Made by a program: the position numbers and the translations under genes. A stretch of 48,279 nucleotides of DNA from Prevotella sp. Lineage in GTDB: Bacteria > Bacteroidota > Bacteroidia > Bacteroidales > Bacteroidaceae. Positions 18,479-26,584 of this stretch are shown in pieces (the first letter of the stretch is position 1; each line of letters opens with the position of its first letter). The stretch lies in assembly GCA_022778905.1 (NCBI GenBank), contig JALFRV010000046.1, positions 1-48,279 of the forward strand, written 5' to 3'. The notes under the pieces are model-generated. The model did no database searches. It was given only the letters and a program-made list of their open reading frames with translations, and had not been told where the DNA came from.

Positions 18479-18486
18479 CAAAAGTA
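18479..18486 (-). promoter_or_regulatory. -7 element of the surE-lpxB operon
   Basis: Plus-strand CAAAAGTA reads TACTTTTG on the minus strand, matching TAnnTTTG, 20 bp upstream of the surE start. Confidence 0.5.
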
Positions 18487-18528
18487 CGAAAAAAGGTTTA
18501 TATTTACGTCTTTCTCGCATAAAATATG

Positions 18529-18536
18529 TAACTTTG
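18529..18536 (+). promoter_or_regulatory. -7 element of the parA-parB unit
   Basis: TAACTTTG matches the Bacteroidota -7 consensus, 33 bp before the parA ATG. The upstream region is AT-rich without a well-placed TTG. Confidence 0.5.
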
Positions 18537-18569
18537 CAATCTAAATAATCGTAAGAAAAGACCGACAGA

Positions 18570-19343
18570 ATGGGAAAAATAATTGCTATAGCCAACCAGA
18601 AAGGCGGCGTGGGAAAGACCACGACGACCATCAATCTGGCAGCTTCGCTCGCCACGCTGGAGAAGACCGTGCTCGTCGTCGATGCCGACCCGCAGGCCAA
18701 TGCATCAAGTGGACTGGGCGTAGACATCAAGGAAGTGGACTGCTCACTCTACGAGTGCATCATCGACCACGCCGATGTGCGGGAGGCGATCTACACCACT
18801 GACATCGACGGACTCGACATCATCCCCAGCCACATTGACTTGGTAGGCGCCGAAATAGAGATGCTCAACCTTGACAACAGGGAGAAACTCATCAAGAAAG
18901 TGCTTGATCCTATCCGCAACGAATACGACTTCATCCTGATCGACTGTTCCCCTTCGTTAGGACTGATCACCGTCAATTCGCTCACCGCAGCAGACTCGGT
19001 CATCATCCCCGTGCAGTGTGAGTACTTCGCACTCGAGGGCATCAGCAAGCTCCTCAACACCATCAAGATCATCAAGAGCAAGCTCAATCCGAAATTGGAG
19101 ATTGAAGGTTTCCTGCTCACCATGTATGACAGCCGCCTCCGTCTGGCCAATCAGATCTATGATGAGGTGAAACGCCACTTCCAGGAACTGGTCTTCAAGA
19201 CCGTCATCCAGCGCAATGTGAAACTCAGCGAGAGCCCCAGTCACGGACTGCCGGTCATCCTCTACGATGCCGACTCGACCGGCTCGAAGAACCATCTCGC
19301 ACTCGCCAAGGAAATCATCAGCAAGAACTTAGAGTGGAAGTAG
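18570..19343 (+). CDS. parA: Chromosome-partitioning ATPase ParA (Soj)
   Basis: The 257-residue deviant Walker ATPase has NQKGGVGKTTTTINLAASLA at the N-terminus (signature lysine in KGGVGKT), VLVVDADPQANASSGLG (Walker A' region), and FILIDCSPSLGLITVNSL (Walker B). It binds DNA nonspecifically when ATP-bound and, with ParB bound to parS, moves and segregates the chromosome origin. parB follows 40 bp downstream. The short N-terminus without an HTH fits a chromosomal Soj-type ParA rather than a plasmid type Ia protein. Confidence 0.97.
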   Translation: MGKIIAIANQKGGVGKTTTTINLAASLATLEKTVLVVDADPQANASSGLGVDIKEVDCSLYECIIDHADVREAIYTTDIDGLDIIPSHIDLVGAEIEMLNLDNREKLIKKVLDPIRNEYDFILIDCSPSLGLITVNSLTAADSVIIPVQCEYFALEGISKLLNTIKIIKSKLNPKLEIEGFLLTMYDSRLRLANQIYDEVKRHFQELVFKTVIQRNVKLSESPSHGLPVILYDADSTGSKNHLALAKEIISKNLEWK

Positions 19344-19383
19344 ACTTCCATAGCATTCACAAACCTACTTTTCAGAGTCAAGA

Positions 19384-20298
19384 ATGGCCGTACGCAAGAA
19401 ATTCAATGCAACCACGAAGAGCAACGCCTTAGGACGTGGGCTCGACGCACTCATATCAACCGAGAACGTCCATACACAAGGGAGCTCCACCATCAGCGAG
19501 ATTCCGATCGAGCAGATTGAGGCAAACCCGGACCAGCCACGCCGTGAATTCGACGAGGAGGCACTGCAGGAGCTCGCCCATAGCATCAGGGAAATAGGCA
19601 TCATACAGCCCATCACCCTGCGCCAGGTGGCCGCAAACAAGTTCCAGATCATAGCAGGGGAACGCCGATGGAGGGCTTCCCAGATCGCCGGACTGCAAGC
19701 CATCCCCGCCTATATACGCACGATCAGCGACGAGAACGTCATGGAAATGGCGCTCGTAGAAAACATCCAGCGCGAGGATCTCAATGCCATCGAGATCGCA
19801 TTGGCCTACGAACATCTGCTCGAAGGCGAAGGCATGACGCAGGAAAAAGTATCCGAGCGTGTCGGAAAAAGCCGCACCGCCATCACCAACTACCTCCGCC
19901 TGCTCAAGCTCCCCGCACAAGTCCAGATGGCATTGCAGAAGAAAGAGATAGACATGGGGCACGCCCGGGCCTTGCTCGCCGTCGAAAGCCCGTCCCTGCA
20001 GATAAAACTCTTCAAGGAAATACAGAAGAACGGCTGGTCCGTACGCAAGGTGGAGGAGATGGCACAGCAACTTAAGAACGGCGAAGACATAGACAGCGGG
20101 AAGCGGAAAATACTGGCCAAGGCCAAGGTTCCCACAGAGTTTGGCGAACTGAAAAAGCGCCTATCGACCTACTTCGGCACCAAAGTGCAGCTGAATTGTA
20201 CGGCAAAAGGAAAAGGGAAAATCAGCATTCCGTTCAGCGACACGGCCGATCTCGAGCGGCTGATGGGCATCCTGGATCAACTGAAAGCACAGCAATAG
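19384..20298 (+). CDS. parB: Chromosome-partitioning protein ParB (Spo0J)
   Basis: The 304-residue protein has the ParB/Srx CTPase domain (IPIEQIEANPDQPRREFDEE, then AGERRWRASQIAGL, the GERRxRA box II, and ENIQREDLNAIEIA). A central HTH that recognises parS follows (TQEKVSERVGKSRTAITNYL), and a C-terminal dimerisation segment ends the protein. An N-terminal basic tail begins with RKKFNATTKSNALGRGLDAL, the ParA-stimulating part. It forms a sliding clamp around parS and is the partner of the upstream ParA. I did not find a parS-like TTTCACGTGAAA in the window. Confidence 0.97.
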   Translation: MAVRKKFNATTKSNALGRGLDALISTENVHTQGSSTISEIPIEQIEANPDQPRREFDEEALQELAHSIREIGIIQPITLRQVAANKFQIIAGERRWRASQIAGLQAIPAYIRTISDENVMEMALVENIQREDLNAIEIALAYEHLLEGEGMTQEKVSERVGKSRTAITNYLRLLKLPAQVQMALQKKEIDMGHARALLAVESPSLQIKLFKEIQKNGWSVRKVEEMAQQLKNGEDIDSGKRKILAKAKVPTEFGELKKRLSTYFGTKVQLNCTAKGKGKISIPFSDTADLERLMGILDQLKAQQ

Positions 20299-20302
20299 CA
20301 TC

Positions 20303-20998
20303 GTGAACAGACCCTTTCCCATCATATTCCGCATAGGTCTGCTGGTGGCATTCCTGCTGTTTTCATCCCCGAAAACCCATGCCCAGCACGCCGACTCCAT
20401 CCTTCTCAAACCGATGGTGGCCGCCCCCGACAGCATCAGCCCTATGCTGCCTGACACCCTGACCCTCAAGAAAAAAGGACGGGACTGGGCAACCTGGCGC
20501 CCCGAGGCGAAGCGCGCGCTATGGCTCGCACTCGTCCTGCCGGGCGCAGGACAGGTCTACAACCGTAAGTACTGGAAACTCCCGATCGTCTATGGGGGCT
20601 TTGTCGGATGCGCATATGCCATGCGATGGAACAACATGATGTATAAAGACTACTCCCAAGCCTATATGGATATCATGGACGACGACCCCAACACGCAGAG
20701 CTATAATCAGTTTCTGCACCTCGGAAAGACCATCGATGACTCCAACAAACAGCAGTGGACGAACATCTTCAAGCAGCGCAAGGACCGCTATCGGAGATGG
20801 AGAGACCTGAGCTTTTTCTGCATGATCGGCGTCTATGCGCTGTCTGTGATCGACGCGTATGTAGACGCTTCGCTGTCCGAATTTGACATCTCCGACGACC
20901 TCAGCATGCGTGTGGGTCCGGCGATCCTGCCCTCCGCATCCAACGGACGCGGCCTCCGGCAGACCGGACTGGGACTGCAGTGCAGCCTGAACTTTTAG
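20303..20998 (+). CDS. DUF5683 membrane/envelope protein
   Basis: The 231-residue protein starts at a GTG four bp after the parB stop. An N-terminal hydrophobic stretch (IGLLVAFLLFSSPKTHAQ) is a probable signal peptide. The stretch RPEAKRALWLALVLPGAGQVYNR, then KYWKLPIVYGGFVG, is the DUF5683 hallmark, followed by a helix near SFFCMIGVYALSVIDAYVDA and a short beta-rich tail. The function is unknown; the family is conserved after parB in many Bacteroidota, which hints at an envelope role but proves nothing. An alternative ATG start would remove most of the signal peptide. Confidence 0.85.
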   Translation: MNRPFPIIFRIGLLVAFLLFSSPKTHAQHADSILLKPMVAAPDSISPMLPDTLTLKKKGRDWATWRPEAKRALWLALVLPGAGQVYNRKYWKLPIVYGGFVGCAYAMRWNNMMYKDYSQAYMDIMDDDPNTQSYNQFLHLGKTIDDSNKQQWTNIFKQRKDRYRRWRDLSFFCMIGVYALSVIDAYVDASLSEFDISDDLSMRVGPAILPSASNGRGLRQTGLGLQCSLNF

Positions 20999-21021
20999 AA
21001 TCAATAACACAGAAATATAGA

Positions 21022-22356
21022 ATGAAGCGAATTTATCTATTGGCCGCCACCCTGATATTTGGCCTTTCCGGCGCCGTGCAGGCGCAGAGCCAGAACGAGA
21101 AGAATGAGATCAAGGTGACGAACGCACAAGGAGTAGAAGAAGTAATAGACTTACCGGAGGGCATGACGTCCGAAATCGACAGTCTGCTGCATCTTTACCA
21201 TACGAAAACCTACTTAAAACCGGACACCTCATGCAACCTCCCGGACGTCAATCCGATATATGAGAAGGAGGTATACAAGGACCGCCTGCGCCGCATACCG
21301 ACCATCATCGAGATGCCCTACAATGATGTGGTGCAGAAATTCATCGACCGTTACAGCAACGAACTGCGCCGGTCGGTGAGCTATATGTTAGGTGCCTCCA
21401 ACTTTTACATGACCATTTTCGAACAGGCTCTTGAGGTCTACGGCCTCCCCCTGGAGCTGAAGTACCTGCCGGTGATAGAATCCGCGCTGAACCCTTCAGC
21501 CGTCTCGCGGGTCGGCGCCACCGGCCTGTGGCAGTTTATGCTCAACACCGGCAAGCGCTATGGGCTCGAGGTGAACTCCCTGGTGGATGAAAGGCGGGAT
21601 CCGGTCAAATCATCCTACGCCGCCGCACGCTATCTGAGCGACCTCTATAAGATATTCGGCGACTGGAATTTGGTCATCGCCGCCTATAATGCAGGGCCCG
21701 AAAAGATCACCAAGGCCATTCATCGGGCAAAGGGACAGGCCGACTATTGGCAGATCTATCCTTATCTCCCGAGGGAGACGAGGGGATATGTACCGGCCTT
21801 TATTGCGGCAAATTACATCATGACATACTACTGCGAGCACAACATCTGTCCCATGATGACCGACCTTCCTGCCAAGAGTGACACGGTCGTTGTGGACCGG
21901 GACTTCCAGTTCGAACAGATTTCGCACGTGTTGGGGATCTCCATCGACCAGTTGAAAGAATTGAATCCGCAATACCGCCACAATGTTGTCAACGGCACCA
22001 CGAAGCCTTCCACGCTCCGGCTTCCGGCTTCCTTGATCACGAAGTTCATCGATCACGAAGACTCGATCTTTGCCTATACGTCGCCCGTGATGCTCAGCAA
22101 GCGGGTCGAAGTGGAAGTGAACGAGGACGCAGCTGAAGTCAGCAGCCCGCGCAAAAGCAAGAGCTCGGTCAAGAAGAGCAGGAGCAGACGCTCACGGGAC
22201 CGCAGAAGCCGACGCGGCAGGAGCGTGACGGTCAGGTCGGGCGATACGCTTTCAGAGATTGCAGAGCGCAACCACACGACGGTCAAGAAGCTCAGGAAGC
22301 TGAACAAGATCAGCGGCAACACGATCAGAGCCGGCAAGAAAATCAAGGTGAAATAA
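21022..22356 (+). CDS. Lytic murein transglycosylase with LysM (MltD-like)
   Basis: The 444-residue protein starts at the ATG at 21022, just after the previous stop, and has a signal peptide (LLAATLIFGLSGAVQAQ). The SLT domain (about residues 135-280) has LPVIESALNPSAVSRVGATG with the catalytic Glu in IESALNP, then LWQFM and IAAYNAGPEKITKAI. A low-complexity basic linker (KSRSRRSRDRRSRR, about 386-400) leads to a C-terminal LysM repeat (VRSGDTLSEIAERNHTTVKK) that binds peptidoglycan. It cleaves glycan strands to 1,6-anhydro ends in the periplasm during wall remodelling. It sits between the DUF5683 gene and the RelA/SpoT gene. Confidence 0.94.
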   Translation: MKRIYLLAATLIFGLSGAVQAQSQNEKNEIKVTNAQGVEEVIDLPEGMTSEIDSLLHLYHTKTYLKPDTSCNLPDVNPIYEKEVYKDRLRRIPTIIEMPYNDVVQKFIDRYSNELRRSVSYMLGASNFYMTIFEQALEVYGLPLELKYLPVIESALNPSAVSRVGATGLWQFMLNTGKRYGLEVNSLVDERRDPVKSSYAAARYLSDLYKIFGDWNLVIAAYNAGPEKITKAIHRAKGQADYWQIYPYLPRETRGYVPAFIAANYIMTYYCEHNICPMMTDLPAKSDTVVVDRDFQFEQISHVLGISIDQLKELNPQYRHNVVNGTTKPSTLRLPASLITKFIDHEDSIFAYTSPVMLSKRVEVEVNEDAAEVSSPRKSKSSVKKSRSRRSRDRRSRRGRSVTVRSGDTLSEIAERNHTTVKKLRKLNKISGNTIRAGKKIKVK

Positions 22357-22409
22357 TCGTTGCGGAACGTCCATATACCGAAAAGCGAAGTTTTCAATTA
22401 TAGCAAAGC

Positions 22410-24743
22410 ATGGTAGAAGATCAGAGTCTGAAAGAGAAAGAAAGAGAAGCTGCTGAAGAGGAAGTCATCAACAAGGCTTTCCAGCACTTGCTGGAGACTT
22501 ACTTGGCCTCGCGCCATCGGAAGAAGGTGGACATCATCACCAAGGCCTTCAACTTTGCCAAGCAGGCCCATAAGGGTGTCCGACGCCTTTCGGGAGAGCC
22601 CTACATCATGCACCCGATCGCCGTTGCGCAGATCGCATGTGAGGAAATGGGGCTCGGCTCTACGAGCATCTGCTCGGCACTGATCCACGATGTGGTCGAG
22701 GATACCGACTATACCATCGAGGACATAGAAAACATCTTCGGCAGCAAGATCGCACAGATCGTGGACGGACTGACCAAGATCAGCGGCGGAATATTCGGCG
22801 ACAAGGCCTCCGCGCAGGCCGAAAACTTCAAGAAGCTGCTGCTTACGATGAGCGATGACATACGTGTCATACTGATCAAAATATGCGACCGGCTCCACAA
22901 CATGCGCACGTTGGACAGTCAACCTGCCAACAAACAGTATAAGATAGCAGGCGAGACGCTCTACATCTACGCGCCTTTAGCCAACCGATTGGGGCTGAAC
23001 AAGATCAAGACTGAGCTGGAGAACCTGAGCTTCAGGTTTGAACACCCCGAGGAATATGCCGACATTCAGAACAAGCTTTCATTCACCAAGGAGCAGCGCG
23101 ACAAGCTTTTCGACGACTTTACGAAGCCCATCCGGCAGGCATTGGACCAGATGGGGCTGAACTATGAGATCAAGGCGCGGGTGAAAAGTCCCTACTCCAT
23201 CTGGAACAAGATGCAGAACAAGCACGTCACCTTCGATGAGATCTATGACCTGCTGGCCGTCCGCATCATCTTCACACCAAAGGTCAGACAGGAGGAGATC
23301 AATGAATGCTTCCAGATATATGTGGCCATCAGCAAGATCTACAAGAGCCATCCGGACCGCCTCCGCGACTGGCTGAACCATCCGAAGGGCAACGGTTACC
23401 AGGCCTTACATGTCACCTTGATGTCGAAGCAGGGCCGTTGGATAGAGGTACAGATCCGTAGCGACCGCATGAATGAAGTCGCCGAACAGGGCTTCGCAGC
23501 CCACTGGAAGTACAAGGAGGGCGCCGAGATCATCGAAGATGAGGGCGAACTGAACGAGTGGTTGCGCACGATCAAGGAGATATTGGATGATCCGCAGCCC
23601 GACGCGATGGACTTTCTCGACGCCATCAAGCTCAACCTCTTCGCTTCCGAGATATTTGTTTTCACCCCGAAGGGCGAGATCAAGACCATGCCGGCAGGTT
23701 GCACGGCGCTCGATTTCGCGTTTCAGATCCATACTTTCTTAGGCAGTCACTGCATCGGAGCGAAGGTCAACCACAAGCTCGTGCCGCTCAGCCACAAGCT
23801 GCAGAGCGGAGATCAGGTCGAGATTCTCACCAGCAAGTCGCAGCACGTGCAGCCCAACTGGATCAATTTCGTATCGACCGCGAAAGCCAAAGGAAAGATC
23901 CAGGCCATCCTCCGGCGTGACAACCGGGAGACGCAGAAGGCCGGCGAGAAGATCCTGAAGGACTGGTTGGAGAAGAACGAGATGGAGCTGACGACCTCGG
24001 TGATGGACCGTCTGTGCGACTATCATGAGGTGCAGAAGCACGAGAACTTCCTCCAGGCATTGGGAGAGAAGACCATCATTCTCGGCGAAAAGGACCTTGA
24101 CGAGCTTCAGGGACGTCATAAGAAGATGACGAACGTATCGGGATGGCGACGCTATGTGCCTTTCATGCACGACAAGAGCAAGGATGCGAACAAGAACAAG
24201 ACGCCGATGGACTCGGTGAAGGCGTTCAACGAGGCCGGCCAACATGCCATCCCTGCCAACCAGCCGCTGTTCACGGTGCCCAAAGACCTTAACAAGAAGA
24301 AGCCGATCATCATCAACGAGGACAACATCGGCACGTTTCTCTTCCCCACATGCTGCCATCCCATCCCCGGCGATGATATCCTCGGCTACATCGACAATCG
24401 TGATCATGTCGAGATACACAAGCGTGCCTGCCCCGTCGCAAGCCGCATCAAGTCGAGCTTCGGCAACCGTATCCTCGACGCGAAATGGGATATGCACCGG
24501 CTGATATTCTTTGATGCGGTGATCGAAGTGCAGGGCATCGACCGCAAGGGCATCTTCCACGATGTGTCGGAAGTCATCTCCGACAAGATGAATGTCAATA
24601 TCCACCGCGTGAATTTCTCTGCCGACGACGGCATATTCCAGGGAAACATCGAGATCAAGGTGCACGACCGCGACGAGGTCCGCGTCATCATGGAAAACCT
24701 GAAGCAGATCGAAGATCTGAAGGAAGTGCGCCAGATCCTCTGA
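22410..24743 (+). CDS. Bifunctional (p)ppGpp synthase/hydrolase (RelA/SpoT family)
   Basis: The 777-residue protein has all long-RSH domains. They are an HD hydrolase (about 45-200, with ALIHDVVEDTD near 91-100 and DRLHNMRTLDS), a synthetase (about 240-370, with ARVKSPYSIWNKMQNKH and GNGYQALHVTLM), a TGS domain (about 413-475, VFTPKGEIKTMPAG), a Cys-rich region (FPTCCHPIPGDDILGY, about 645-660) and a C-terminal ACT domain (about 697-777). The intact HD residues and intact synthetase motifs suggest it both makes and degrades the stringent-response alarmone, as expected for the main RSH of Bacteroidota. It would associate with ribosomes. Confidence 0.96.
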   Translation: MVEDQSLKEKEREAAEEEVINKAFQHLLETYLASRHRKKVDIITKAFNFAKQAHKGVRRLSGEPYIMHPIAVAQIACEEMGLGSTSICSALIHDVVEDTDYTIEDIENIFGSKIAQIVDGLTKISGGIFGDKASAQAENFKKLLLTMSDDIRVILIKICDRLHNMRTLDSQPANKQYKIAGETLYIYAPLANRLGLNKIKTELENLSFRFEHPEEYADIQNKLSFTKEQRDKLFDDFTKPIRQALDQMGLNYEIKARVKSPYSIWNKMQNKHVTFDEIYDLLAVRIIFTPKVRQEEINECFQIYVAISKIYKSHPDRLRDWLNHPKGNGYQALHVTLMSKQGRWIEVQIRSDRMNEVAEQGFAAHWKYKEGAEIIEDEGELNEWLRTIKEILDDPQPDAMDFLDAIKLNLFASEIFVFTPKGEIKTMPAGCTALDFAFQIHTFLGSHCIGAKVNHKLVPLSHKLQSGDQVEILTSKSQHVQPNWINFVSTAKAKGKIQAILRRDNRETQKAGEKILKDWLEKNEMELTTSVMDRLCDYHEVQKHENFLQALGEKTIILGEKDLDELQGRHKKMTNVSGWRRYVPFMHDKSKDANKNKTPMDSVKAFNEAGQHAIPANQPLFTVPKDLNKKKPIIINEDNIGTFLFPTCCHPIPGDDILGYIDNRDHVEIHKRACPVASRIKSSFGNRILDAKWDMHRLIFFDAVIEVQGIDRKGIFHDVSEVISDKMNVNIHRVNFSADDGIFQGNIEIKVHDRDEVRVIMENLKQIEDLKEVRQIL

Positions 24744-24813
24744 CGGAGACGGCTGCACGCCACGCCGCACACACGGAGTGCCGGCCCGGCCGGACGGGGC
24801 TGGAGCACCGATG

Positions 24814-24901
24814 CCTTATATTATATAAAGGTATACCTTATATTATATATACAGATACGTTGTATTATATATTTAGATTCCTTATGTCACATAAACCGAC
24901 A
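24814..24901. repeat. AT-rich array with 22-bp period
   Basis: Four related units start at 24814, 24836, 24858 and 24880, exactly 22 bp apart. They begin CCTTATATTATATA, CCTTATATTATATA, CGTTGTATTATATA and CCTTATGTCACATA; the last has drifted. The array fills most of the space between the relA/spoT stop and the CE8 start (24914), so it probably overlaps that gene's promoter region. Similar single AT palindromes occur at 1145-1164 and 7124-7143, each just after a gene. Confidence 0.75.
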
Positions 24902-24913
24902 ACTGCAGCTACG

Positions 24914-25891
24914 ATGAAAAAACTAACACTGCTGATGCTCACGCTGCTGGCCTGTCTGACGGGCGGAGCAGCCAACAAGTACGACAATCCCGACACGCTC
25001 TTCGTGGCGCGCGACGGCTCTGCCGAGTTCCGAAACATCGACGACGCCATCGAAGTCTGCCGTGCCTTCATGGAATACCACAAGGTCATCTTCGTCAGAC
25101 GAGGCGTTTACAAGGAGAAGCTGATCATCCCGTCATGGCTGACCAACATCGAGATATGCGGCGAAGACCGTGACCAGACCATCATCACATACGACGACCA
25201 TGCCAACATCAGACGCCCCGAGACGGGAAAGGCGATGGGCACCTTCCGCACCTTCACGCTCAAGGTGGAGGGCAACGGCATTACGCTGAAGAACATCACC
25301 ATCGAAAACAACGCCGCAAGGCTCGGACAGGCCGTCGCGCTGCACACCGAGGGAGACCGGCTGCTGTTCATCAACTGCCGCATACTCGGCAATCAGGACA
25401 CGATCTACACCGGGGCGCCCCACACGCGTCTCTACTTCAAAGACTGCTTCATCACCGGCACGACCGACTTCATCTTCGGTCCGTCGACGGCATGGTTTGA
25501 GGGTTGCACGATCGCAAGCAAGACCAACTCCTACATCACCGCCGCTTCGACACCCGCCGATGTCCCCTTCGGCTACGTCTTCAACCGCTGCAGGCTGATC
25601 GCCGAGGACGGGGTGGACAAGGTTTACCTCGGCCGTCCGTGGCGCGAACATGCCTGCACGCTGTTCATGAACTGCGAGATGGGACCGCAGATACGCCCCG
25701 AAGGATGGCACAACTGGGGTGACCCGACCCGCGAGAAGACGGCCCGCTACGCCGAATACAACAACCGCGGCGCCGGCGCGGCTGCCACGCAACGCGTCGG
25801 CTGGAGCCGTCAGCTCACCCGCAAGGAGGCTGCACGGATCACTCCCGCCACCGTCTTCAGGGAGGACAACGGCTGGATTCCCCAACCGTAG
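24914..25891 (+). CDS. Secreted pectinesterase-like enzyme (CE8)
   Basis: The 325-residue protein starts at the ATG at 24914, giving a signal peptide (MKKLTLLMLTLLACLTGGA); an upstream in-frame start lies in the AT-rich array. It has the right-handed beta-helix of carbohydrate esterase family 8. GQAVALHTEGDR, LGNQDTIYTG with Asp162, GTTDFIFGPSTAWFEG with Asp185 (the usual nucleophile), and YLGRPWRE with Arg241 are the catalytic motifs, all intact. It removes methyl esters from homogalacturonan, opening pectin to lyases. It lies upstream of the SusCD pairs on the same strand but is separated by about 690 bp and array B. Confidence 0.93.
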   Translation: MKKLTLLMLTLLACLTGGAANKYDNPDTLFVARDGSAEFRNIDDAIEVCRAFMEYHKVIFVRRGVYKEKLIIPSWLTNIEICGEDRDQTIITYDDHANIRRPETGKAMGTFRTFTLKVEGNGITLKNITIENNAARLGQAVALHTEGDRLLFINCRILGNQDTIYTGAPHTRLYFKDCFITGTTDFIFGPSTAWFEGCTIASKTNSYITAASTPADVPFGYVFNRCRLIAEDGVDKVYLGRPWREHACTLFMNCEMGPQIRPEGWHNWGDPTREKTARYAEYNNRGAGAAATQRVGWSRQLTRKEAARITPATVFREDNGWIPQP

Positions 25892-26019
25892 GGCGCCCGC
25901 CGACCCGCCGCAAGGTCCGCCCGCCATCGGGGCAGCATCCGGCCGCCGGGGCCGCGACCCCCATCCCCATCCGACAAAGAATCTGTCCGCGACCGCCGGA
26001 CATCATATCCGCAAGGCAT

Positions 26020-26060
26020 CGGACTGACCGCAGCAGCGCCAGTCCGGCGCCTCCGTTTTA
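26020..26060 (+). terminator. Possible terminator after the CE8 gene
   Basis: CGGACTG (26020-26026) and CAGTCCG (26040-26046) form a 7-bp stem with a 13-nt loop, followed ten bases later by TTTTA. The fit is modest. I see nothing further in 25892-26019. Confidence 0.4.
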
Positions 26061-26085
26061 CCCATCTTGCAACTCTTTGTAAAAC

Positions 26086-26217
26086 AGACAGTTACAACGC
26101 CCTGCGCAAAGCTATCATATGGAGCCTCGAAAGCTATCATATGGAGCGCCCAGAGCATAGCTCTCGGCCGCCGAAAGGATAGCTCTGCGCAGCCCTCCGC
26201 TATCATATGCTTTTTCC
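26086..26217. repeat. 22-bp-period intergenic array B
   Basis: Units start at 26108, 26130, 26152, 26174 and 26196, exactly 22 bp apart. Cores are AAAGCTATCATAT, AAAGCTATCATAT, the reversed AGAGCATAGCTCT, the reversed AAAGGATAGCTCT, and a forward TCCGCTATCATAT. The spacers are GC-rich (GGAGCCTCG, GGAGCGCCC, CGGCCGCCG, GCGCAGCCC). A weak degenerate unit may precede them at 26086. The order is two forward, two reversed, one forward. It lies between the CE8 gene and the first susC. I see no gene in 26218-26443. Confidence 0.88.
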
Positions 26218-26443
26218 ACCCGCAACAGATGCCTTTCCGGCCCCGTTCAACAGACGCGGGCGGAGGCCTCGGATCGCCCTGCCCGTGAGCCTGTTTAGCC
26301 TATCGTCGCGGACGGTCCGGCGAGAGCGGATACGGCGGGGCGCAGCGCCATGCGTTTATGCTCCGAAGATGACAGAAGACGACAATGCGGTTAAAATATG
26401 TAAAAAAGAGATAATTTTAAGACCGACTATTAAAAATATTTTA

Positions 26444-26451
26444 TATCTTCG
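26444..26451 (+). promoter_or_regulatory. Possible -7 element of the first susC-susD unit
   Basis: TATCTTCG resembles TATCTTTG with one mismatch and lies in an AT-rich tract 134 bp before the susC start. No TTG is visible at 19-20 bp. The long leader is common for susC genes. Confidence 0.4.
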
Positions 26452-26584
26452 CACTGATAAGCCTGAACTTATTGCATACGGACATGATATAACCATTGGA
26501 ACCAAATAATCTACTTAAGACAAAACAACCGTTGATCCCCAAGATTGAATTATCATTTATCTAATATCAAAATCAATCATGTTT

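Noticed and set aside
18570..20298. A parS centromere near parAB
   Set aside because: I looked for TTTCACGTGAAA-like palindromes; the CACGTG occurrences I found lack the flanking arms.
22140..22230. Arg/Ser/Lys-rich stretch in the lytic transglycosylase as a frameshift artefact
   Set aside because: The frame continues into a clean LysM domain, so the basic low-complexity segment is a genuine linker.
26579..26584. ATG at 26579 as the first susC start
   Set aside because: The second susC has its only start at the position equivalent to 26585, with matching upstream and downstream bases.
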